A DNA stretch of 34,369 bases, taken from UBA1181 sp045639525. GTDB lineage: Bacteria; Bacteroidota; Bacteroidia; Bacteroidales; Paludibacteraceae. Shown here one piece after another: positions 9,158-17,424 of this stretch. Below the pieces are notes generated by a model, which saw only the letters and a list, made by a program, of their open reading frames with translations, was not told the origin of the DNA and did not search any database. The DNA lies in contig JAZUDI010000038.1 in assembly GCA_045639525.1 (NCBI GenBank), forward strand, positions 1-34,369. The letters are read 5' to 3'. Numbering within the stretch: the stretch's first letter is position 1; every line of letters begins with the position of its first letter. The position numbers and the translations under genes are program-made.

Positions 9158-11311
9158 CTATAGATACTTAAAAATCATATCTTTGACCTTCTCCATCAGG
9201 TTCACCCGCTGCAATCCACGGACATTGTGCTCATGTCCTGGATAGAGATAACAGCTGACCAACCCGTTCACGCCACCGTCGCACCTGTTCAACGCCGAAA
9301 GAAAGTAGTTGAGTTGCAACGGCAAGACAACCGGATCTTCGCAACAGTGGATCATCATCAACGGTGCCTTCAAATTGCCGACATACCGGGTCATATCGCT
9401 GCGGTCGAAATGGTCGCCGGAGGTCTCCCCCTTTTCATCCAGACTCATATAGCGCTCCGTGTACATCGTCTCGTAATAGCGCCACGAGACCACCGCACCG
9501 CCTGCCACACCCACCTTGAAGGGGAATCCGCTACGAAGGAGCATGGTCAAGGTCATAAAGCCACCAAAACTCCATCCATAAATCGCCACCCGATTCTTAT
9601 CCACATAGTCGTGCGTCAGGAAGAGCCAGTTGAGGGCATACTTATAATCCCGCATCTGCGGTCCATTGATATCGTCGCGGATCTCACTCTCAAAATCAAA
9701 CCCTCGGTTATCAGAGCCATGCGGATCAATGTAAAAAACCACACATCCCGCATCCGCCATCATCTCCTCAAATCCTTTGGTACCACTTCCCCAAGTATTG
9801 GTGATCAACTGCACATGCGGTCCACCATAAACATAGAAAACGACAGGAAGGCGATCGCCCGGTTTAATATTTTTAGGTCTTACGATACGGTAATAGAGAT
9901 CATCCTCGGAAGGATCCGCCTTCGGCAAGATGCCCACCTCCCTTTCCGGAAGATCGTACCCCTCGTAGGGATTGCGCGAACGGAGCAAAACATGGGTATC
10001 GCCATAACATGCCAAACTACCTAAGGTAGTCACGCAAGGTTCATTCATCGATTGAAAGAGATCGACATAGAGGGAGACGGACTCATCCATAATAATTTGG
10101 TGGGTACCAATCTGCGGAGAGAGCGAAAAGGTCTCCCCATCCGACAATCGGGTTGCAAAAAAATCCCTATTCATCGGAGAATTCTTGGTCGCAAGGTATA
10201 GAACCGCATCCCTTTCGGAAGAATAGCCTAAAAGAGAGGTTACCTCCCAATTGCCTTGGGTGATTTGATTCAGCGTATTTGTCTTTAAATCAAAAAGATA
10301 TATATGGTTATAACCTGAATATGAACGTGTCTGGAAGAGGAATCTATCGGCATCGATAAAATAGAGCGAATGCTGTTGTTCGACATATTTCGAATTATCT
10401 TCGCACAAAATTTCACCCTCACATTTGCCTGATGTCACATCAAAACGCAACAAACGACTCGATTGTTGGCGCCGATCCACCGCAAAGCAATATAAACGAT
10501 CCGAAAGGGGCGACCAAGAGAGTCCTACCCAGTAACAAATCTCACCATAACGCTCCAAATGGACGATACGACCGGTGGTCATATCCAACACGGCCACCTC
10601 CACACGTTCCGGCGTATGGGTACCCGCCATCGGATAGCGCTCCATCTTACACGACGGCATCTCCTTTCCATCTGGTGCGGCGACAATCGGGAAGGTGGTC
10701 ACTTCGGATTGGTCTAAACGATAAAAGGCCAATTTTTTCTTATCCGGAGAGAGAAAGAACATCTGATCGATGCCAAACTCCTGGCGGGAGGGCGTAGTAC
10801 GGAGCGTAAAGCGTGGATCACTCTCCACATAGAGCGTACGCTCCTCGCCTTGCGGAGTAAGCGCATGAATCTCCTCCCTGTCTTTCAGCGCGAAGAGATA
10901 GGTACCCCTACCATCCGTCGCAGTCAGCCTCCAATCTGAGGTCGAGACCATCCACGACCACGAGAGTTGCTCTTCCCTCACTTGCAGTTTCACCAGATAC
11001 GATTCAATTTGTAGATAAATCGACAGCCTCTCTTCCTCCAAAGAGAGACCCGATATGGTCAATTGAGCTGTCGGTTCAATCTCCTCCTCTAAAACATCAA
11101 ATATAGCGTCGTTGAGGAAGGTGACCGAACGACATTTCATCTTAGAGGAGATCGGCTCCACCTCGTAAAGCGTTAAATTTCCCTTCGCGTCCACCACTGC
11201 GGCCCAACGGTCACGGACAGCGATGCTCGTGAAGTGTTCCGGTTGAAATTCATCATATAACCGTCCACCAGGCACCCAAGCCTCCAAAGGTAACTTATTG
11301 CTATTTCCCAT
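9158..11311 (-). CDS. S9 family (DPP-IV-like) serine peptidase, no signal peptide
   Basis: A 717-residue prolyl-oligopeptidase-superfamily protein with an N-terminal beta-propeller region (about 1-470) and a C-terminal alpha/beta hydrolase domain. The catalytic triad can be placed at Ser581 in GWSFGG, Asp659 in CCEDPVV and His695 in GHEHNV. The Ser-Asp spacing of 78 matches that of DPP-IV. Such enzymes release N-terminal dipeptides, often X-Pro, from peptides. Unlike typical Bacteroidetes DPP-IV, the N-terminus (MGNSNKLPLEAWVPGG) shows no signal peptide, so a cytoplasmic location is inferred. No better start lies upstream because the abcF stop is only 4 nt away, implying one transcript. The substrate is unproven and other S9 subfamilies are possible. 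Confidence 0.85.
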   Translation of the reverse strand: MGNSNKLPLEAWVPGGRLYDEFQPEHFTSIAVRDRWAAVVDAKGNLTLYEVEPISSKMKCRSVTFLNDAIFDVLEEEIEPTAQLTISGLSLEEERLSIYLQIESYLVKLQVREEQLSWSWMVSTSDWRLTATDGRGTYLFALKDREEIHALTPQGEERTLYVESDPRFTLRTTPSRQEFGIDQMFFLSPDKKKLAFYRLDQSEVTTFPIVAAPDGKEMPSCKMERYPMAGTHTPERVEVAVLDMTTGRIVHLERYGEICYWVGLSWSPLSDRLYCFAVDRRQQSSRLLRFDVTSGKCEGEILCEDNSKYVEQQHSLYFIDADRFLFQTRSYSGYNHIYLFDLKTNTLNQITQGNWEVTSLLGYSSERDAVLYLATKNSPMNRDFFATRLSDGETFSLSPQIGTHQIIMDESVSLYVDLFQSMNEPCVTTLGSLACYGDTHVLLRSRNPYEGYDLPEREVGILPKADPSEDDLYYRIVRPKNIKPGDRLPVVFYVYGGPHVQLITNTWGSGTKGFEEMMADAGCVVFYIDPHGSDNRGFDFESEIRDDINGPQMRDYKYALNWLFLTHDYVDKNRVAIYGWSFGGFMTLTMLLRSGFPFKVGVAGGAVVSWRYYETMYTERYMSLDEKGETSGDHFDRSDMTRYVGNLKAPLMMIHCCEDPVVLPLQLNYFLSALNRCDGGVNGLVSCYLYPGHEHNVRGLQRVNLMEKVKDMIFKYL

Positions 11312-11315
11312 ATTA

Positions 11316-13094
11316 TTACTTTCCTATTTCACTCAATTCCAACCAACGCATCTCCTTTTCATCAAGGAGATCAATGATTTCAGCGATACGGCTCGACTTC
11401 GCCATCAGCTCATCTCCACCCAATGTTCCGGAAGAGAGGGCCTCCTCCAAAGCGGACTTCTCACTCTCCAACGCAGCCAAATCCTTCTCCAACTGCTCAA
11501 ACTCACGCTGTTCCTGGAATGTCATCTTACGGACACGCTCACGTTTCTCTCGCTGCGGAGCGGGAGCAACCGATTTCTGTTTAGCGGCCTCCTCCTTCTC
11601 TTGACGCTCGAAATAGAGTTTCATATCGCGGTACTCGCGGTAATCCGTGTAGTTGCCGGGGAAGTCTTGCACATTCGCATCTCCGTGGAATACAAAGAGA
11701 TGATCCACCACCTTGTCCATAAAATAACGGTCGTGGGAGATCACGATCACGCATCCCTTGAACGATTGGAGATACTCCTCCAAAACCTGCAAGGTCATAA
11801 TATCCAAATCATTGGTTGGCTCGTCGAGCACCAAGAAGTTCGGATTACGCATCAGGACGGTACAGAGGTACAAGCGACGACGCTCACCGCCACTCAATTT
11901 GGAGATAAACTTCTGCTGCGTCTCAGGCGTGAACAAGAAGAGGTTGAGGAACTGGCCGACGGTCAACCGCTTGCCATCTCCCAACTGCACCACCTCCGCA
12001 ATATCCCTCACGGCGTCGATCACCTTCATCTGAGGATTAAAGGTCATTCCTTGTTGGCTATAATAACCAAAACGAACGGTTTCGCCAATATCGAACACGC
12101 CACTGTCGGGCGCCTCCTCGCCCACCAACATCTTGACGAAGGTGGACTTTCCTGTTCCATTATTTCCCACGATACCCAACTTCTCATAACGGTTGAAGGT
12201 ATAGTTGAAATCATCCAAAATCTTCAGATCGCCGAACGACTTATAGACCTGCTTCGCCTCAAATATTTTGCTGCCGATGTAACTCGCCTTGACATCCAAT
12301 TTCACATTGCCCGAAGCGCGAGGCGCCTTCACCTTCTTCTCCAAGTCATAAAAGGCATCAATACGATATTGCGCCTTACCCGCACGGGCCTGCGGCTGAC
12401 GGCGCATCCAATCCAACTCTTTGCGGAAGAGGTTGTTCGCCTTCTGAAGTTCGGCATTCTGCACATCGATGCGCTCTTGCCGTTTCTCCAAGTAGTAGGA
12501 GTAATTGCCCTTATAGGAGAAGATCTGCTCTTGGTCCAACTCCAAGATATCGCTGCAGACACGATCCAGGAAATAACGGTCGTGTGTCACCATCAGCAAC
12601 GCCATACGCGAGCGTCGCAAATACTCCTCCAGCCACTCCACCATCTCCAAATCCAAATGGTTGGTGGGCTCATCCAAGATCAGCAATTCAGGATTGGAGA
12701 CCAGCACCTTCGCCAAGGCGACACGCTTCACCTGACCTCCGGACATCACAGCCAACTCCTGCTCCATATCCACAATCTTCAATTTGCCGAGCATCTGCTT
12801 CATTTGGATTGGATTGCCTGTACCAGTACAGACATCCTCGACCGTCTTGAAGCCATCCAGTTTAGGATCCTGTGGCAAGAAACCGACATTCAAATCACTT
12901 CTGAATGTCACCTTTCCCGCATCATAAGATTCATTGCCCGCGATGATATTCAACAAGGTGCTCTTTCCCGCTCCATTCTTCGCGATCAACGCCACACGCT
13001 GACCTTCAAACAGACCAAAGGAGATATCCTTGAATAGAAAATTGTCGCCAAATGATTTCGCTAAATTCTCGACTTGTAGATAATGAAGTGCCAT
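11316..13094 (-). CDS. ABC-F family ATPase, Uup-like
   Basis: A 592-residue soluble protein with two ABC ATPase domains and no membrane segments. The first has Walker A NGAGKST (40-46), signature SGG (118-120) and DEPTNHLD (141-148). The second has GNNGTGKST (310-318), SGGE (401-404) and DEPTNDLD (424-431). The linker between them (about 200-260) is charged and helical. The C-terminus (about 505-592) is a Lys/Glu-rich coiled coil as in Uup. ABC-F proteins act on ribosomes or, for Uup, have been linked to DNA and ribosome-assembly phenotypes; drug resistance is also possible but not indicated. The start codon lies only 7 nt after the T-tract of a terminator-like hairpin. The S9 peptidase gene follows by 4 nt. 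Confidence 0.92.
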   Translation of the reverse strand: MALHYLQVENLAKSFGDNFLFKDISFGLFEGQRVALIAKNGAGKSTLLNIIAGNESYDAGKVTFRSDLNVGFLPQDPKLDGFKTVEDVCTGTGNPIQMKQMLGKLKIVDMEQELAVMSGGQVKRVALAKVLVSNPELLILDEPTNHLDLEMVEWLEEYLRRSRMALLMVTHDRYFLDRVCSDILELDQEQIFSYKGNYSYYLEKRQERIDVQNAELQKANNLFRKELDWMRRQPQARAGKAQYRIDAFYDLEKKVKAPRASGNVKLDVKASYIGSKIFEAKQVYKSFGDLKILDDFNYTFNRYEKLGIVGNNGTGKSTFVKMLVGEEAPDSGVFDIGETVRFGYYSQQGMTFNPQMKVIDAVRDIAEVVQLGDGKRLTVGQFLNLFLFTPETQQKFISKLSGGERRRLYLCTVLMRNPNFLVLDEPTNDLDIMTLQVLEEYLQSFKGCVIVISHDRYFMDKVVDHLFVFHGDANVQDFPGNYTDYREYRDMKLYFERQEKEEAAKQKSVAPAPQREKRERVRKMTFQEQREFEQLEKDLAALESEKSALEEALSSGTLGGDELMAKSSRIAEIIDLLDEKEMRWLELSEIGK

Positions 13095-13100
13095 ATTACG

Positions 13101-13128
13101 AAAAAAAGGGGGGCTAATTGGGCTCCCC
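13101..13128 (-). terminator. Terminator/attenuator-like hairpin between the kinase gene and abcF
   Basis: On the minus strand GGGGAGC (13128-13122), a 7-nt loop and GCCCCCC (13114-13108) form a 7-bp stem with one mismatch, followed by seven T (13107-13101). It sits 25-52 nt after the glycerate-kinase-like stop and only 6 nt before the abcF ATG, so abcF transcription from upstream must read through it. Confidence 0.7.
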
Positions 13129-13152
13129 GTAAACTAATTATATTCAAAAAAA

Positions 13153-14049
13153 TTAAATGCAAATTCTGTGATCTTCGCTCACCTTGAAGAGCATATCCGC
13201 CCTGGAAGGCATCTCCTCCAAGATATGGCGCGTCAATCTTTCGTAGTGGGAGATAAATCGCTTCACCTCCTCCTCGCTCATCACACGCAGATTCTTCTGT
13301 CCCTGCGTCTTGATTCGCAACTTCTCCTCCTGCAACGCGCGCCACTCATATACCTTATCGAAAGAAGGCACCCTCAACATCACCAAAAGATCCAGACGAT
13401 TGAAGAGGGATTTATAATTATCCTTCAACTGGCTATTGACATATCTGCGCCACACACAATAGGGATCCTCTTCCCGTTCCAAAGCGTTGACAGGCTGCAA
13501 CAAATCAGTCTCTTTCTGCTCCACAGCCCCCATGAACCAACCATCGAATATCACCACATCCGGACGGCCCACGAAACTATCCCACTCCGTACGGGGGAAG
13601 GGATCGTCTGTCGCCTTATTGAATCGAGGGATCAATGTCACATCCTTCGCTCCCGCTTCACAAAGGGCATCCAAGGTATCCTCACCCAGTTTCACATCGT
13701 GCGTTCCCGGCACGCCTCGGGTCGCCAACAAGGGGTGTACTTCCTGAGCCAGACGCTCGCGCGCCGAACGACTAAGATAAATGTCGTCTATGCTCAATTG
13801 AACCACCTTCATTCCGAACGACTTTTCCAACACCACTTGCAAAAGGCGTCCGAACGTGGTCTTGCCAGCACCTTGGGCGCCATTCACACCAATGATATGA
13901 GTTCTTTCACCCGTATTGAAACCCATACGGATCATATTAGCCATCGGCATATACACGCGGTCAAGATCCTCCATCAAGGCATCGTCCAACATCAGATCTT
14001 GAAGCGTTTGGCGGAACACCTCACGCAATGATTTATTAGAACTCTCCAT
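13153..14049 (-). CDS. P-loop kinase of the D-glycerate 3-kinase family
   Basis: A 298-residue soluble kinase. The P-loop GAQGAGKTT is at residues 57-65. It is followed by LSIDDIYLS and the RGVPGTHD motif characteristic of the plant GLYK / yeast Tda10 type, then IFDGWFMG as the Walker-B-like strand. GLYK proteins phosphorylate D-glycerate to 3-phosphoglycerate, but bacterial members are poorly characterised, so the substrate is an inference. The start is 4 nt after the stop of the thioredoxin-fold gene, so they are cotranscribed. A strong hairpin with a T-tract follows the stop. A D-2-hydroxyacid dehydrogenase, which could make glycerate from hydroxypyruvate, is also in the window but 9 kb away, so a pathway link is speculative. 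Confidence 0.8.
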   Translation of the reverse strand: MESSNKSLREVFRQTLQDLMLDDALMEDLDRVYMPMANMIRMGFNTGERTHIIGVNGAQGAGKTTFGRLLQVVLEKSFGMKVVQLSIDDIYLSRSARERLAQEVHPLLATRGVPGTHDVKLGEDTLDALCEAGAKDVTLIPRFNKATDDPFPRTEWDSFVGRPDVVIFDGWFMGAVEQKETDLLQPVNALEREEDPYCVWRRYVNSQLKDNYKSLFNRLDLLVMLRVPSFDKVYEWRALQEEKLRIKTQGQKNLRVMSEEEVKRFISHYERLTRHILEEMPSRADMLFKVSEDHRICI

Positions 14050-14053
14050 AGGC

Positions 14054-15439
14054 TTACCTCTTCAAAATTCGTTGTAGCAGCAGTTTCAACTCGTCGTTGG
14101 GTTCCGCACCTTTGGTCATCAGGAATGTTCCATCCTTATCGATCAGGAAGAAGGCGGGAAGACTTTTTATGCCAAACATCTTCTTCACCGCGTCGGAATC
14201 CTCCACCAACCAGAAATTCATTTTGCCGTCAAATCGTTGCGAGAGTCGGGCAACCTGTTCTTGTTGGTCATAAAGAAAGATATTCACGATATCCAGATCA
14301 CGGCCATAGTCGTTCTGGAAACGCATCATCACATTCAAGTCCTTTTGTGTCTGGTCAATGAAACTGTTGCCAAAATTCAGGTAGATGTAGTGTCCTTTAA
14401 AATCAGAGAGGCCACAAGCCTTCCCCTTCACGGTACGTGCCTTCAAGTCTGGCACCTCCAACCCCGGTTGGATCGTGAACGAACTATTCAAAATCTCTGT
14501 CAGCAGGTCTCGGTTGTAGTCCAACTGAATGGCACCGCCCAATCCCCTCAACATCTCATAGACTTTCACACGATCATACTCCGGGGAGTTCAACAAATCA
14601 TAGAGCCACTTGATCGCCACCAGTTCTCCCAAGACTTGGTTGTTGATGCCATATCGGTTTTTGATGTTGAGAAGATACATCTTCACATTTCCCTCCTCGA
14701 TGACACGAGAGAAGGTTAGCGCCTGCTCGCGGTCATAAGCCGATTGCTTGATGAAGTCATTGAAGAGTGTATTGAAGAGATCCCAGAACGCGGGGTTCTC
14801 CACATCAATATCCTTATCGTTCAGCTCCTTGATGATCTTGGCTTGGTTGACATTCTGTGCCATGTTCAGAATGAGCATGCACCGATAATCCAAATAGTCC
14901 GACAAAAAGCGATGCGCAGCGAAATCGGGGAAGATCTCGCGTATCTCTCCCACCGACTTTTTCAACGAGTCGGGGTTGGCGCCATAGACCATATGCTTCA
15001 TGGAATAGAAATCGAAGGCATCCTCAAACTCCATGACCTGCGCATTGATATCGCCATGTTTCAGATGGACGATATCCAACATATAATCAGTCGGCTTGTA
15101 ATAGGGGTCCAACTTTTGGGAGAGGGTACGTTCCTTACGAGGCAAGAGTTTCACCTCATATTGGGCACCTGGTTCCATAAAGATGTATCCGCGGGATGTC
15201 TCGGTAGGGATAAAGACCTGCATGGTCTGTGGAAGATCAAAGGAGAAGGAGAAAGCACCAGACGAATCCACAACCGAGGTGGCAAGGATCCTCTCCCCAC
15301 CTACCATCAGATTGGTATTGCACCTCACTTCCAGCTGTTCCCCCACATAAGTGGGCGCGACACCCGATAGCTTCACCTCCTTCGCGAAGGAGGATCCAAA
15401 GAGGCCTAAAAGAATTAATATGTAAAAAAACTTTCTCAT
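14054..15439 (-). CDS. Exported thioredoxin-fold protein (TlpA/AhpC-like) lacking CxxC
   Basis: I start it at the ATG at 15439 because MRKFFYILILLGLFGSSFA is a clean signal peptide; the frame stays open to 15481. The protein has 461 residues: a DUF4369-like beta-rich N-terminal part, a helical middle, and a C-terminal thioredoxin-like domain (PGLEVPDLKARTVKGK, then YIYLNFGNSFIDQTQ, then FGIKSLPAFFLIDKDG with the cis-Pro loop). Where the active-site CxxC would be, the sequence reads NSFIDQ, so it cannot act as a dithiol oxidoreductase. It is presumably periplasmic. It is the first gene of the run with the kinase 4 nt downstream and diverges from the nitroreductase gene. Function unknown. Confidence 0.8.
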   Translation of the reverse strand: MRKFFYILILLGLFGSSFAKEVKLSGVAPTYVGEQLEVRCNTNLMVGGERILATSVVDSSGAFSFSFDLPQTMQVFIPTETSRGYIFMEPGAQYEVKLLPRKERTLSQKLDPYYKPTDYMLDIVHLKHGDINAQVMEFEDAFDFYSMKHMVYGANPDSLKKSVGEIREIFPDFAAHRFLSDYLDYRCMLILNMAQNVNQAKIIKELNDKDIDVENPAFWDLFNTLFNDFIKQSAYDREQALTFSRVIEEGNVKMYLLNIKNRYGINNQVLGELVAIKWLYDLLNSPEYDRVKVYEMLRGLGGAIQLDYNRDLLTEILNSSFTIQPGLEVPDLKARTVKGKACGLSDFKGHYIYLNFGNSFIDQTQKDLNVMMRFQNDYGRDLDIVNIFLYDQQEQVARLSQRFDGKMNFWLVEDSDAVKKMFGIKSLPAFFLIDKDGTFLMTKGAEPNDELKLLLQRILKR

Positions 15440-15454
15440 CACTATTTTAATAGA

Positions 15455-15462
15455 CAAATATA
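15455..15462 (-). promoter_or_regulatory. -7 element for the thioredoxin-fold gene
   Basis: Minus-strand TATATTTG matches TAnnTTTG exactly, giving a very short leader to the ATG at 15439. The -33 region is not clear. Confidence 0.35.
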
Positions 15463-15466
15463 TAAC

Positions 15467-15474
15467 TATTTTTG
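15467..15474 (+). promoter_or_regulatory. -7 element for the nitroreductase gene
   Basis: Plus-strand TATTTTTG followed by C is an exact TAnnTTTG match about 24 nt before the ATG at 15498. It lies only 4 bp from the divergent minus-strand -7 element. No good TTTG at -33. Confidence 0.4.
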
Positions 15475-15497
15475 CGAACATTTAATAACAAAAACTT

Positions 15498-16148
15498 ATG
15501 AATAAAAAATTTTTGTGGGCCGCTATGGCCAACTTTTTCCTGACAGGTGCACTCGCACTCTCATCTTGCTGCGGCAATTGTTGTAAAACAGAAAACACCG
15601 CTTGTAACAACATCGACAGCGCAGAGGTTGTGCTCCAAGCCATCCAGACCCGCACCAGCGTACGTGACTACCAAGAGACTCCGGTGGAGGATTGGAAGGT
15701 AGAGAAGATTCTTCGCGCAGGTATGGCCGCTCCATCCGCTATCAACAAGCAACCATGGAGCTTCACCGTAGTGAACGACAAGGCGCTTCTCCAACAAATC
15801 GCCGACTCCGCTCAAAATGCGCACATGGCGGCAAAAGCGCCTATGGCTATCGTGGTTTGCGGTGATATGACCAAAGCGATAGAGGATGAGAAGATCCGTG
15901 AATTCTGGGTACAAGACGCATCTGCCGCTACCGAGAACATCCTTTTGGCTGCTCACGCTCTAGGATTGGGTGCTGTTTGGACAGGTTTCTATCCAAACTT
16001 GGATAAGGCGAAGATGATGGGTAAAATGTTGAACATGCCATCTTCACAAATCGTTCTTTGCGTCATTCCAATGGGTTACCCAGCTGAGAATCCAGCGCCA
16101 AAAGACAAGTGGATTCCAGAGAATGTGCATTACAATGTTTGGAAGTAA
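15498..16148 (+). CDS. Nitroreductase-family flavoprotein with lipoprotein signal
   Basis: A 216-residue protein. Residues 1-23 form a signal peptide ending in the lipobox LSSC (residues 21-24), so Cys24 is probably lipidated. More cysteines follow at 25, 28, 29 and 36. The rest is a compact nitroreductase domain: IQTRTSVRDYQETPV with the FMN-phosphate-binding Arg, AAPSAINKQPW (N-terminal FMN-binding Ser/Asn loop), then the helix AATENILLAAHALGLGAVW. Nitroreductases use FMN and NAD(P)H; such cofactors are unusual outside the cytoplasm, so the export signal is notable. The gene stands alone on the plus strand between a divergent promoter region and a strong terminator. The physiological substrate is unknown. 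Confidence 0.88.
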   Translation: MNKKFLWAAMANFFLTGALALSSCCGNCCKTENTACNNIDSAEVVLQAIQTRTSVRDYQETPVEDWKVEKILRAGMAAPSAINKQPWSFTVVNDKALLQQIADSAQNAHMAAKAPMAIVVCGDMTKAIEDEKIREFWVQDASAATENILLAAHALGLGAVWTGFYPNLDKAKMMGKMLNMPSSQIVLCVIPMGYPAENPAPKDKWIPENVHYNVWK

Positions 16149-16163
16149 GCATTGACACAAGAC

Positions 16164-16203
16164 AAAAAAAAAAATCACAGCCTTTCGGTTGTGATTTTTT
16201 TTT
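16164..16203 (+). terminator. Rho-independent terminator after the nitroreductase gene
   Basis: A run of 11 A, the stem ATCACAGCC - TTTC - GGTTGTGAT (one G-T pair) and a run of 9 T. It starts 15 nt after the stop and is nearly symmetric, so it could act in both directions. Confidence 0.85.
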
Positions 16204-16212
16204 GCGGTTTCA

Positions 16213-16234
16213 GGGCGAAAGCAATTCGCCCCTA
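16213..16234. repeat. GGGCGAAT palindromic repeat, copy 2
   Basis: GGGCGAAAGCAATTCGCCCC plus TA: the 22-bp unit of 4256 with one T-to-A change in the left arm. Confidence 0.75.
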
Positions 16235-16257
16235 CGACACATCCTCATCATTGACCA

Positions 16258-16279
16258 GGGCGAATGCAATTCGCCCCTA
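16258..16279. repeat. GGGCGAAT palindromic repeat, copy 3
   Basis: Identical to the copy at 4256-4277, in the same orientation, and separated by 23 bp from copy 2, making a tandem pair ahead of the RhuM gene. Confidence 0.8.
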
Positions 16280-16339
16280 CCGCAGGTGGAATCATTTCTA
16301 ACGTGGGTTGCACAATTTTCACCTCTATAAATCCACATA

Positions 16340-16371
16340 TTTGCAGGATTCATCGAAACACATTATCTTCG
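16340..16371 (+). promoter_or_regulatory. Bacteroidetes-type promoter for the RhuM-family gene
   Basis: TTTG (16340-16343), a 20-nt spacer and TATCTTCG (16364-16371, one mismatch to TAnnTTTG). The start codon is 60 nt downstream at 16432. Confidence 0.4.
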
Positions 16372-16431
16372 TGTTTATAAAACATCTGACTCATGTTCAG
16401 ATGTCTATCTGTTTAACTATAAATTATCATT

Positions 16432-17316
16432 ATGCGAAAAGAGACTACCTTAGGGGAGATTATCCTCTACCAACCAGACGAGAGTTTAAAACTGGAAGTA
16501 CAAATTGAGAATGAGACCGTTTGGCTAACGCAACAACAAATGGCAGATTTGTTTCAAACAACAAGAAACAATGTGACACTCCACATCAAAAACATATTCA
16601 ACGAGTCTGAATTAGACAAGGTTTCAGTATGTAAGGATTCCTTACTAACTGCCTCTGATGGGAAAAAATACAAAACAAAGCTTTATAACCTCGATGTTAT
16701 CATCTCCGTTGGATATCGTGTAAAATCGCAACGGGGCACTCAGTTCCGCATCTGGGCTAACTCAGTCCTCAAAGACCACCTCCTCCGAGGTTATTCCATC
16801 AACCGTCAACTGGTGGCATTACAAGAACGTACCGACGAACGGTTTCAAAAAGTGGAACAGAGATTGGACGAGCACCAAAAGCAAATAGACTTCTTCGTAA
16901 AAACAAACCTGCCACCTCACGAAGGCTGTATTTTCGAGGGTCATCTGCTCGAAGGCAGAGAAGTGGCAGAAAGCATCATCCGAACAGCCCAACACGAGGT
17001 GATACTGATTGATGCCTATGTTGGAGCAGACACGCTTCATATCCTAGAGGCTCGGCAACCCAACGTGTCTGCCACCATCTATACGCAACGTGTAGGAGCG
17101 AATACGCAAGCGTTGCAAAGTAGCCACGACGCTGAATACGGCAAAGACCGACACATAGACATTCTCCAATATCGGACTAATTTTCACGACCGATTTCTGA
17201 TCGTCGACGATACCGTCTATCACTTTGGAGCCTCGCTCAAAGACCTCGGCAAAAGGCTTTTCGCCTTTGACGTCATCCATCTACCCAAGGCGTTGATTAT
17301 GGGGCAGGTGGTATAG
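16432..17316 (+). CDS. RhuM-family protein with phospholipase-D-like C-terminal half
   Basis: A 294-residue protein. Residues 1 to about 125 match the RhuM/virulence-protein N-terminal domain: a wHTH-like segment VWLTQQQMADLFQTTRNNV and the YNLDVIISVGYRVKSQRG signature. A charged coiled coil (about 128-163, ERTDERFQKVEQRLDEHQKQ) links it to a C-terminal part with HEVILIDAYVG and NFHDRFLIVDDTVYHFGAS, which resembles a PLD-like active half-site (His...Asp). RhuM genes are frequent in bacterial accessory regions and often accompany mobile or defence genes; the biochemical role is not established. It has its own promoter-like site, sits after a tandem pair of palindromes, and is 1.6 kb from a toxin-antitoxin pair. 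The C-terminus (ALIMGQVV) may be shorter than in some relatives. Confidence 0.8.
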   Translation: MRKETTLGEIILYQPDESLKLEVQIENETVWLTQQQMADLFQTTRNNVTLHIKNIFNESELDKVSVCKDSLLTASDGKKYKTKLYNLDVIISVGYRVKSQRGTQFRIWANSVLKDHLLRGYSINRQLVALQERTDERFQKVEQRLDEHQKQIDFFVKTNLPPHEGCIFEGHLLEGREVAESIIRTAQHEVILIDAYVGADTLHILEARQPNVSATIYTQRVGANTQALQSSHDAEYGKDRHIDILQYRTNFHDRFLIVDDTVYHFGASLKDLGKRLFAFDVIHLPKALIMGQVV

Positions 17317-17424
17317 CATGGGAGGTACAGACTTCCAAGCTGATGTTTGTCGTGAGACTCCTTTGGCCGAGGGCGATGCCCCCCGGATTTTGGCATGGCA
17401 TCGTACCCGACTACCTAGAGACCC

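Noticed and set aside
11298..13037. 579-codon plus-strand ORF opposite abcF
   Set aside because: The minus strand encodes a complete ABC-F protein with all Walker and signature motifs, so the plus ORF is a shadow.
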